From: Clostridia bacterium
Lineage (GTDB): Bacteria; Bacillota_E; RBS10-35; JAJYVN01
Length of the DNA: 6,770 bases
Assembly: GCA_027335545.1 (NCBI GenBank)
Contig: DAHWHV010000368.1
Span: 1 to 6,770 of the forward strand
Direction of reading: 5' to 3'
Every line of letters begins with the position of its first letter. The first letter of the stretch is position 1. Made by a program: the position numbers and the translations under genes. Positions 1-5,442 of the stretch are shown here, piece by piece. The notes under the pieces were generated by a model. The model worked only from the letters and a program-made list of their open reading frames with translations. It was not told the origin of the DNA and searched no databases.

Positions 1-13
1 GGTCTGGACCTAA

Positions 14-37
14 CGCCGCTGGTGCACGCCAGCGGCG
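14..37. terminator. GC-rich hairpin, possible terminator of an upstream gene
   Basis: A perfect 9-bp inverted repeat (CGCCGCTGG at 14-22 and CCAGCGGCG at 29-37) encloses a 6-nt loop. It begins directly after a TAA at 11-13, which could be the stop codon of a gene lying mostly outside the window. No T-tract follows, so if it acts as a terminator it is not a classical intrinsic one. In DNA this GC-rich, hairpins also arise by chance. Confidence 0.3.
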
Positions 38-156
38 CCCTCACCCCTCGGCGCTCGGCCCCGCCCCGGCGCGCGTGCGTCGCCATCCGCCGAGACCCCC
101 CAGCGAACCAGAGAATCTGCCGCAAGAGATCTGCCGCCGAGGCAGAAGTCGAGAGG

Positions 157-165
157 TGTCATAAC
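157..165 (+). promoter_or_regulatory. Candidate extended -10 promoter / operator-like site upstream of the first gene
   Basis: The least GC-rich stretch of the leader (about 108-170) contains TGTCATAAC. This reads as an extended -10 element (TGn followed by CATAAC, 4 of 6 matches to TATAAT). The overlapping TGTCATAACA (157-166) is an imperfect palindrome, with 8 of its 10 bases self-complementary, as in many small operators. No convincing -35 hexamer is visible about 17 bp upstream. Transcription from here would give a leader of roughly 90 nt before the first gene. The assignment is tentative. Confidence 0.25.
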
Positions 166-249
166 AGTGATCCGCCGCGCGCGCGGGTGCGTCGCAGCCG
201 CCCGCCGGCGCTCCGACCCTTCACGTCGGGGTGCCCGACGCTGCCGTGC

Positions 250-257
250 AAGGGGGG
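250..257 (+). promoter_or_regulatory. Ribosome binding site that decides the start of the first sulfatase-like gene
   Basis: AAGGGGGG ends 6 nt before the ATG at 264. That spacing fits this ATG better than the in-frame ATG at 258, which abuts the G-run, or the in-frame GTG at 231, which has no purine-rich motif before it. The site therefore supports 264 as the start. Confidence 0.6.
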
Positions 258-263
258 ATGGCC

Positions 264-1619
264 ATGGCCGCTCCGTCCGGTGACGCACGGCCCAGGCCGA
301 ACATCGTCTGCCTCGTCCTGGATTCCCTGCGTCACGACCACGTCCACGCCTGGGGCCAACCGTGGGTCCATACCCCCTGCTTGGACCGCTTCGCCGCAGA
401 GGCCGCGTGTTTCGACCGCGCCTACATCGGCTCGTTCCCGACGATCCCCTGTCGCACCGACCTGATGACCGGGCGCTTCACCTTTCCGCACCGCGGCTGG
501 AGCCCGCTGCCGCGGGACGCCGAGGTGCTCGCCACGCTCCTGCGGGCACGCGGCTACACGACGCAGTTAATCGCCGACACCTACCACCTCTTCCGCGACG
601 GGCACCAGTTCGACCGGGGCTTCCACGGCTGGGAGTGGATCCGCGGCCAGGAGGGCGACCGCTTCGTCGTGGACGCCTCGGCGCCCACCCGGTTGCCCGC
701 GGCGGCCGACAAGTTGCGCAACCCCGAGCGGTTGCGCGAGGTGTACCTCAAGAACGTCTCGCGGCGCCGGAGCGAGGAGGATTGGTTCGCGCCCCAGGTC
801 ATGCGCAGTGCGCTGCGCTGGCTGGAGCGCAATCGTGGCGGCCCGCCGTTCCTGCTCTGGATCGACGAGTTCGATCCGCACGAGCCCTGGGATCCCCCCG
901 CCCACTACGTCGAGCGCTACGACCCGGAGCCCGCGCCGGAGTCCGTCATCTCCCCGGTCTACGGGTCGGCCGCGGGCTACGCGGCGGCGGAGTTGCGCCA
1001 CATGCGCGCGCTCTACGCCGGGGAGGTCTCGCTGGTCGACCACTGGGTGGGGGTCGTGCTGGACGGGATCGACCGCCTGGGGCTGCGCGAGAACACGCTG
1101 GTCGCCATCCTCTCCGACCACGGCCACTACCTGGACTACCCGGGCGACCAGGGCCAGGTGGGCAAGCCCACGCCGCTCTATGAAGGGGTCGCCCATCAGG
1201 TCTGCATGCTGCGGCACCCCGCGGGGCTCGGGTCTGGTCGGCGCCTGCCGCAGTTGGTGCAGCCCGTCGATCTCCTGCCCACGCTCCTGGAGGTGGCCGG
1301 GGCGGGTGCGCCGCCCGGGCTGGAGGGCCACTCCCTGCTGTCCCTGCTCCGGGGCGCGGAGGCGTGGCCGCGGCGCGTGGCGGTGTCCTGCCCGCACCGG
1401 GGCGTCCCCACGCTGACGACGGAACGGTGGAGCCTGGTCTACCAACCGGACGGCCGGCCGGCGCGGCTGTTCGACCTCGGCGCCGACCCCACCCAGGGCC
1501 GGGACCTGGCGGCGGAGCGCCCGGATGCCGTCGCGGAGTTGGATCGGGCCTTCGCGGCGTTCCTCGCCGCGCGGGGCGTCGTGGATCGTTCCCCCTACCC
1601 GCGCGCGAGTGGGGGCTGA
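264..1619 (+). CDS. Sulfatase-like hydrolase of the alkaline phosphatase superfamily, with a Thr at the nucleophile position
   Basis: A 451-residue cytoplasmic-looking protein without a signal peptide, counted from ATG 264. The sulfatase fold is clear. An N-terminal strand carries the metal-binding Asp (VLDSLRHD, D20), followed by a TGR helix (69-71), the DPHEPW motif (D204, H206), SDHG (D285, H286) and a downstream Lys (K301). The C-terminal subdomain ends in the typical FDLGADPTQGRDL segment. The active-site signature normally reads C/S-x-P-x-R, but here it is T60-I-P-C-R64, so Thr replaces the residue that sulfatases convert to formylglycine. C63 lies at the wrong place in the motif to substitute. 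In this superfamily, Thr nucleophiles are known from nucleotide pyrophosphatase/phosphodiesterases and phosphopentomutase, so it may cleave a phosphate, phosphonate or other ester rather than a sulfate. I recall similar FPT-x-P-x-R proteins as a recurrent bacterial subgroup. Same strand and probably same operon as the downstream genes. Alternative starts lie at 258 and GTG 231. The fold is certain, the substrate unknown. Confidence 0.92.
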   Translation: MAAPSGDARPRPNIVCLVLDSLRHDHVHAWGQPWVHTPCLDRFAAEAACFDRAYIGSFPTIPCRTDLMTGRFTFPHRGWSPLPRDAEVLATLLRARGYTTQLIADTYHLFRDGHQFDRGFHGWEWIRGQEGDRFVVDASAPTRLPAAADKLRNPERLREVYLKNVSRRRSEEDWFAPQVMRSALRWLERNRGGPPFLLWIDEFDPHEPWDPPAHYVERYDPEPAPESVISPVYGSAAGYAAAELRHMRALYAGEVSLVDHWVGVVLDGIDRLGLRENTLVAILSDHGHYLDYPGDQGQVGKPTPLYEGVAHQVCMLRHPAGLGSGRRLPQLVQPVDLLPTLLEVAGAGAPPGLEGHSLLSLLRGAEAWPRRVAVSCPHRGVPTLTTERWSLVYQPDGRPARLFDLGADPTQGRDLAAERPDAVAELDRAFAAFLAARGVVDRSPYPRASGG

Positions 1620-1838
1620 CGCCGCGGCGGGCGGCGCGGCCGGACGGAGGAACTGGCCGCTGACCCCCTCGCCGGGCCGGACGCCGACCCGATCACGCAC
1701 TTCCTGGCCGTCCTGCAGGGGGAGGCCGTCCTCCACCCGCTCTGCACGCCGGCCGCGGGCCGCGACACGCAGGAGGTGCTGGAGGCCGCGCGGCGGGCGG
1801 TGGGGACGGGACGGGCGCAGCGGTTGCCGCTGGGCTGA
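1620..1838 (+). pseudogene. Headless C-terminal remnant of a Gfo/Idh/MocA-type oxidoreductase
   Basis: Directly after the stop of the preceding gene, and in the same frame, an open stretch runs to a TGA at 1836-1838. It has no ATG start, and the only GTG lies deep inside the similarity. From about 1660 the translation reads like the end of a Gfo/Idh/MocA oxidoreductase: a DPITHFLAVLQGEA helix, then a PLCTPAAGRDTQEVLEAARRA segment, then a small TGR turn and a terminal LPLG. The intact oxidoreductase downstream ends similarly (DFVLAVRDGRPAPIPGGQVLLEEAI, then AAGREVAIDLP), but the two are too different to be a recent duplication. Rossmann domain, EKP motif and catalytic domain are all missing. 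GC-rich third positions persist, suggesting fairly recent truncation. It is probably non-functional. Read-through of the TGA at 1617 would append it to the sulfatase-like protein, which I consider unlikely. Similarity was judged by eye. Confidence 0.6.
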
Positions 1839-1877
1839 CCCGGCGGCGGGGCGGCACGGCCGCGGCAGCGGCGGAGT

Positions 1878-1884
1878 GGGGGAG
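1878..1884 (+). promoter_or_regulatory. Ribosome binding site of the oxidoreductase gene
   Basis: GGGGGAG sits 7 nt before the ATG at 1892. It supports that start, which also places the Rossmann strand at the very N-terminus as expected for the family. Confidence 0.6.
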
Positions 1885-1891
1885 TGGCGCG

Positions 1892-3025
1892 ATGGCGGAA
1901 CTGCGGATCGGGCTGATCGGTGCCGGGGGGATCGCTGGGGCGCACGCCCGGCGGTACGCGGAGATCCCGGAGGCGGCGATCGTCGCCGTCGCCGATGTCG
2001 TACCGGGCCGGGCCGAGGAGTTCATCGCCCGCAACGGGCTCGCCGGGGCCCGGGCCTTCGGTGACCACCGGGCCCTGCTGGAGGCCGGCGGGTGCGATGC
2101 CGTGGATATCTGCACCTACCACCGGGGACACCACCGCCCGGCCGTGGACGCGCTGGCCGCGGGGCTGCCGGTGCTGGTGGAGAAGCCCCTCTCGGTCGAT
2201 CTGGGCGAGGCGATCGAGATGGTGCGGGCGGCGACACTGGCGCAGCGCATCCTCAGCGTCGGCTTCCAGACGCGCTACCAGCCCAACATCCAGGCGGCGC
2301 GGCGGTTGGTGGCCGAGGGGGTCCTGGGGCAGTTGTACTACGCGGAGGTCGGTGGGGGCAGACGGCGGGGCATCCCGGCCACCCCCAACAAGGTGCCGCC
2401 CACCTTCATCAGCCAGGAGGCCGCCGGGGGAGGGGCCGTCCTGGACATCGGCTGCTACTCGGTGGACACGGCCATGTTCATCCTGGGCCATCCGCGCCCG
2501 CTCAGCGTGCTGGCGATGACGGCGGACCACTTCGGTCGCGCCGGGAAGTGGACGGGCAACCAGATGGGGCGGTGGGATCCGGCGAAGTTCGAGGTCGAGG
2601 ACTTCGCGGCCGCCTTCGTGCGGCTCTCGGGCGGGATCGGCCTGGCGTTCAAGACCGCCTGGGCGATGCACCTGGACACGCTGGGCCCGACCTTCTTCCT
2701 GGGGACGGAGGCGGGCCTGCGGCTCGACGGTCCCGTGCTCTTCCGGGATGAACACGGCTTCCTCACCCAGACCAACCTCACGCTCCCCGCGGGGCCCCGG
2801 AACTTCGACCCCTTTCGGGAGAAGATCCGCGACTTCGTCCTCGCCGTGCGCGACGGGCGACCGGCTCCGATTCCAGGGGGGCAGGTGCTGCTGGAGGAGG
2901 CGATCCTCGACGGCATCTACCGCTCGGCAGCGGCAGGCCGAGAGGTCGCGATCGACCTCCCGGCGGACATCGTCGGGCCAGTGCCTCCTGAGGCCGCCAG
3001 CGCGACGGCCCCCGCGCGGCCCTGA
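1892..3025 (+). CDS. Gfo/Idh/MocA family NAD(P)-dependent oxidoreductase
   Basis: A 377-residue protein of usual family length. It is predicted to oxidise or reduce a hydroxyl of a sugar, inositol or uronate using NAD(H) or NADP(H). The N-terminal Rossmann fold opens with RIGLIGAGGIAGAHA (glycine motif G10-x-G12-x-x-A15), then VAVADVV for cofactor ribose contact. The family signature VEKPL gives the catalytic Lys (K98). The C-terminal substrate domain begins near residue 125. It contains GGGAVLDIGCYSVD, with D185 and Y189 in the D-x-x-x-H/Y arrangement. In inositol dehydrogenase the last position is His; Tyr here matches the dihydrodiol/xylose dehydrogenase type. There is no signal peptide, so it is probably cytoplasmic. 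The C-terminal tail (about 360-377) is Ala/Pro-rich and probably disordered. It lies between two sulfatase-superfamily genes on the same strand, pointing to catabolism of substituted sugars. The exact substrate cannot be read from the sequence. Confidence 0.95.
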   Translation: MAELRIGLIGAGGIAGAHARRYAEIPEAAIVAVADVVPGRAEEFIARNGLAGARAFGDHRALLEAGGCDAVDICTYHRGHHRPAVDALAAGLPVLVEKPLSVDLGEAIEMVRAATLAQRILSVGFQTRYQPNIQAARRLVAEGVLGQLYYAEVGGGRRRGIPATPNKVPPTFISQEAAGGGAVLDIGCYSVDTAMFILGHPRPLSVLAMTADHFGRAGKWTGNQMGRWDPAKFEVEDFAAAFVRLSGGIGLAFKTAWAMHLDTLGPTFFLGTEAGLRLDGPVLFRDEHGFLTQTNLTLPAGPRNFDPFREKIRDFVLAVRDGRPAPIPGGQVLLEEAILDGIYRSAAAGREVAIDLPADIVGPVPPEAASATAPARP

Positions 3026-3065
3026 TCGCGCCAGGCGAGTCCGCTGGTTGCCCACGGCCCCGCAG

Positions 3066-3500
3066 GTGGGCCGATCTGAGGCCGAAAGGGGCGAAAACCT
3101 GGTCGGGCGGACGCGTGCCCACGGCCTCTCCGTGGCGGAGCGGGCCGTCATCCGGGACGAGTGCAAGCTCGTCCGGACGATGCACCCCGGGCAGTGGGCC
3201 CGGCCGCCCGTGCAGCCCTTCGACCTGGCGGCGGATCCCTGGGAGCAACGCGACCGCTCGGCCGAACGGCCGGGGTTGGTCCAAGAGTTGAGCGCCCTCC
3301 TCACCGAGTGGGAGTACACGCACCCCTCCCCCGGCGGGGTCGACCCCATGCGGGTGAACGCCGCCGCTGGCCCCGCGGGCATCGTCGCCCCCGCGGCGCA
3401 GCGGGCGCTGGCGCAGGGATCGCCCCCGACCCCACGCCAGCCAGCCGGCCGGCGCCGCCCCGAGCTGGATTTCGCCCTCGCGCAGGGGTGGTGGGCGTGA
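3066..3500 (+). pseudogene. Headless C-terminal remnant of a sulfatase
   Basis: An open stretch (GTG 3066 to TGA 3498-3500, 144 codons) translates to the C-terminal subdomain of a sulfatase with no catalytic domain. It shows AERAVIRDECKLVRTMHPG (the usual 'RAVRT..KLIRTYHPG' strand), then PPVQPFDLAADPWEQRDRSAERP (the conserved FDL-x-ADP-x-E-x-x-D segment), a helix LVQELSALLTEWEYTH, and GVDPM. After about 3360 the translation becomes Ala/Pro/Arg-rich and resembles nothing. Neither GTG 3066 nor GTG 3132 has a good Shine-Dalgarno. The nucleophile motif, metal ligands and some 300 N-terminal residues are missing, so it cannot be an active sulfatase. It differs from the C-termini of both intact sulfatase-like proteins in the window, so it derives from a third paralogue. 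It could still be expressed as a small protein, but a decaying remnant is likelier. Confidence 0.65.
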
Positions 3501-3726
3501 GCGCGGCCGGGGCGGAGACGGGAGCCGCGGAGGCCCTCACGGGGCCGGCCCCCGCCCCGACCCCCATTCCGCGCCGCTGTCCGGGTGGCTGCCCCTCGCC
3601 GTCCCTGGGCCCGCGCCGTCACCTGGCGGGGGCCGGTCGGACCCGGAGCCGGACCGCATCAGCGGGCGCATCGCCGGGGCGGGACGGTGGCCACGGGGCC
3701 TCGTCGATCTCGCCGCACCCGAGACC

Positions 3727-3768
3727 GCACCGCCAGGACCGTGCCGCCAGGACCGCGCCGCAAGGGAG
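3727..3768 (+). repeat. 14-nt tandem repeat in the leader of the second sulfatase gene
   Basis: Two near-identical 14-mers (GCACCGCCAGGACC at 3727-3740, GTGCCGCCAGGACC at 3741-3754; 13 of 14 bases match) are followed by a degenerate third copy (3755-3768). The third copy contains the Shine-Dalgarno sequence. The core CCGCCAGGACCG is identical at 3730-3741 and 3744-3755. A period of 14 is not a multiple of three, which argues that this stretch is not translated. The rest of 3501-3726 is GC-rich and holds no gene I can support. Confidence 0.6.
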
Positions 3769-3770
3769 GG
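3762..3770 (+). promoter_or_regulatory. Ribosome binding site that decides the start of the second sulfatase gene
   Basis: AAGGGAGGG lies 6 nt before GTG 3777, a near-consensus Shine-Dalgarno at good spacing. The reading frame stays open upstream to an ATG at 3585, but those 64 residues are Arg/Pro/Gly-rich and unlike any sulfatase N-terminus. GTG 3777 is therefore chosen. Confidence 0.75.
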
Positions 3771-3776
3771 CCTGCC

Positions 3777-5183
3777 GTGCCACGCCCCAACGTGCTGATC
3801 GTCTATCCCGACCAGTTGCGGGCCGATGCCCTGGGTTGCGCCGGGAATCCGGTCCTGCACACGCCGCACATCGACCGCCTGGCCGCCGAGGGCGTCTACC
3901 TCCCGAACGCCTACACCGCCTTTCCGCTGTGCTGCCCGTTCCGCGCCTCCCTCTTCACCGGCCGGTACCCACACACCCACGGGCTCTGCGCGAACCACTA
4001 CCCGATCCCGCTGGGCCAGCCGTTTCTGGCCGAGGCGCTGCGGCAGGCCGGATACCGCACCGGTTACGTCGGCAAGTGGCACCTCTGCGGCGGCCCCAAG
4101 CACGCCTATGTGCCTCCGGGGGAGGGCCGCCTCGGCTTCGAGCGCTTCGTCGGCTTCAGCCGGGGGCATCAGTACCTCCAGCCCATCTTTTATCGCGACC
4201 CTCCAACGGACCGCGACCGCCCCGGGGCGGTCGAGCCCCCCGAGCCCCGCACTGCGGCGCGCTACGAGCCGGACCTCCAAACCGACCACCTGCTGGAGAT
4301 GCTGGAGGCCTGGCGCGCGGAGGGGACCGCGCCGTTCCTGGCCATGATCTCCTACGGGCCGCCCCATCCGCCCCTCTCGGCGCCGCAGGCGGTGCTCGCG
4401 CGCTACGCACCCGCGGACGTGCCGCTACGGGCCAACGTCCCGCCGGAGCCGGCTGCCCAGGAGCGGGCGCGCCGCTTCACCGCGGGCTACTACGGCCTGG
4501 TGAGCAGCATCGACGACTGCCTGGGGCGCATCCTGCGCTCCCTCGACGAGGCCGGGTGCGCCGAGGACACGCTCCTGGTCTTCGTCAGCGACCACGGGGA
4601 GATGGCCGGCGAGCACGGCCTCTACGGCAAGAAGACGTACTATGAGGCTGCGATGCGCGTGCCGCTGCTGATCCGCTACCCGCGGGGGTTCCCCGGCGGC
4701 CGCCGGCTGGAGGCCCTGGCCGACCCCTCGGTCGACCTCATGCCCACGCTGCCGGACGCGGCGGGGGTCGCCACACCCACCACCGTGCAGGGAACGAGCC
4801 TCTGGCCGCTGCTGACCGGCCGGGCAGAGGCCGGGCGTGAGGCCGTCTTCTACGAGGTCTGCCTGGAGCGGGAGGGTCCGGAACGCTTCCCCGTGCCCGA
4901 ACGGGGGGTGCGGACCCGCGAGTGGCTGTACGTGCGCACCCCGGAGGGGCCCAAGGCCCTCTTCGACCTGCGGGCCGACCCGCTGGAACTGCGCGACCGC
5001 TCCGGGGATCCCACCCTGGCCCCCGAGCGGTCGCGGCTGGAGCTGCTGCTGGCGGCGCACATGCAGCGGACGGGGGACGACTGGTCGATCGAGGCGGTCT
5101 TCCCACCCCCGGACTTCGAGACCCACGCGGCCGGCGCCGGGCGCCACCAGGCGCTGCTGGCCCGCGCGCGGTCGGAGGGTTAG
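3777..5183 (+). CDS. Sulfatase, formylglycine-dependent type
   Basis: A 468-residue protein that should hydrolyse a sulfate ester. It begins immediately with the first strand and metal ligand, PRPNVLIVYPDQLRAD (D12, Q13), followed by TPHIDRLAAEG. The activation motif PLCCPFRASLFTGRYPHTHG carries C52-x-P-x-R56, where C52 is the residue to be converted to formylglycine. Further family residues are K100 and H102 in VGKWHL, H197 in GPPHPPL, D272 and H273 in VSDHGEMAGEHG, and K285 in YGKKTYYEAAMRVPLLIRYP. The C-terminal subdomain contains FDLRADPLELRD and ends with RTGDDW and a short charged tail. The fourth motif position is Phe (CCPFR) instead of the common Ser or Ala, but the essential Cys, Pro and Arg are kept. 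There is no signal peptide, so it probably works in the cytoplasm on imported small sulfated molecules. No maturase is encoded in the window. The substrate (sugar sulfate, choline sulfate or other) cannot be decided. Confidence 0.95.
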   Translation: MPRPNVLIVYPDQLRADALGCAGNPVLHTPHIDRLAAEGVYLPNAYTAFPLCCPFRASLFTGRYPHTHGLCANHYPIPLGQPFLAEALRQAGYRTGYVGKWHLCGGPKHAYVPPGEGRLGFERFVGFSRGHQYLQPIFYRDPPTDRDRPGAVEPPEPRTAARYEPDLQTDHLLEMLEAWRAEGTAPFLAMISYGPPHPPLSAPQAVLARYAPADVPLRANVPPEPAAQERARRFTAGYYGLVSSIDDCLGRILRSLDEAGCAEDTLLVFVSDHGEMAGEHGLYGKKTYYEAAMRVPLLIRYPRGFPGGRRLEALADPSVDLMPTLPDAAGVATPTTVQGTSLWPLLTGRAEAGREAVFYEVCLEREGPERFPVPERGVRTREWLYVRTPEGPKALFDLRADPLELRDRSGDPTLAPERSRLELLLAAHMQRTGDDWSIEAVFPPPDFETHAAGAGRHQALLARARSEG

Positions 5184-5442
5184 GGCTCGCTGCCCGGCAG
5201 GCCTGGCCGGACCTGCAGGGAATGGGGAATCCGCGGGCGGGCGCGGCACCGCTTGCGGCAAGGGGTGGCCACAACGGCCTCGGCCGCTGCTGACGGTGGC
5301 GGGGCGCGCTGGGGCGGGCCCGGTCGCGCACGGGGGCGTGGGGCGATCGCCGGGGGTGCCGGCGGCGGACCGGGGCACGGGTTGGCGAGCCAGCGGGGGC
5401 GCGCGGCCCCGGGGAACGGTCGGGGGGAAGGGGCGTGGCGGG
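5184..5442. other. Intergenic stretch with no supported gene
   Basis: These 259 nt are extremely GC-rich. The reading frame of the next gene is open across the region, but its translation here is Gly/Arg/Ala-rich and resembles no enolase N-terminus. A short inverted repeat (CCGGC 5194-5198, GCCGG 5206-5210) follows the sulfatase stop. It is too weak to call a terminator. Its size allows a separate promoter for the next gene, but I see none. Confidence 0.5.
5422..5433 (+). promoter_or_regulatory. Probable ribosome binding site of the enolase-superfamily gene
   Basis: GGGGGGAAGGGG ends 9 nt before GTG 5443. This is a purine-rich Shine-Dalgarno region at acceptable spacing and agrees with the homology-based start. 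Confidence 0.5.

Noticed and set aside
1..230. Possible coding remnant in the leader, since one frame is open
   Set aside because: The translation shows no family resemblance and the composition is low-complexity; only the hairpin and a promoter candidate are supportable.
567..1736. A long - strand open frame opposite the first sulfatase-like gene
   Set aside because: Same shadow effect of high GC. The protein has no recognisable domain, and the opposite strand carries conserved catalytic motifs.
3050..3071. Inverted repeat GCCCAC/GTGGGC after the oxidoreductase gene as a terminator
   Set aside because: It has only 6 bp, a 10-nt loop and no T-tract. Such repeats are expected by chance at this GC content.
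1595..3622. A 675-codon open frame on the - strand covering the oxidoreductase and the sulfatase remnant
   Set aside because: It is the antisense shadow of strongly GC3-biased + strand genes. The translation is Arg/Gly/Pro-rich without recognisable motifs, while the + strand shows clear family signatures.
3585..3776. N-terminal extension of the second sulfatase to ATG 3585
   Set aside because: The 64 extra residues are Arg/Pro/Gly-rich, a 14-nt repeat runs through them out of codon phase, and a near-perfect Shine-Dalgarno precedes GTG 3777, where the family homology begins.
3161..4645. A 494-codon + strand frame overlapping the second sulfatase in another phase
   Set aside because: Low-complexity Arg/Pro/Gly/Ala translation with no motif. 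It overlaps the clearly coding sulfatase frame.
4837..5442. N-terminal extension of the enolase-superfamily protein
   Set aside because: The frame is open far upstream and overlaps the sulfatase gene. Its translation there is Arg/Pro-rich, and the fold starts right at GTG 5443.
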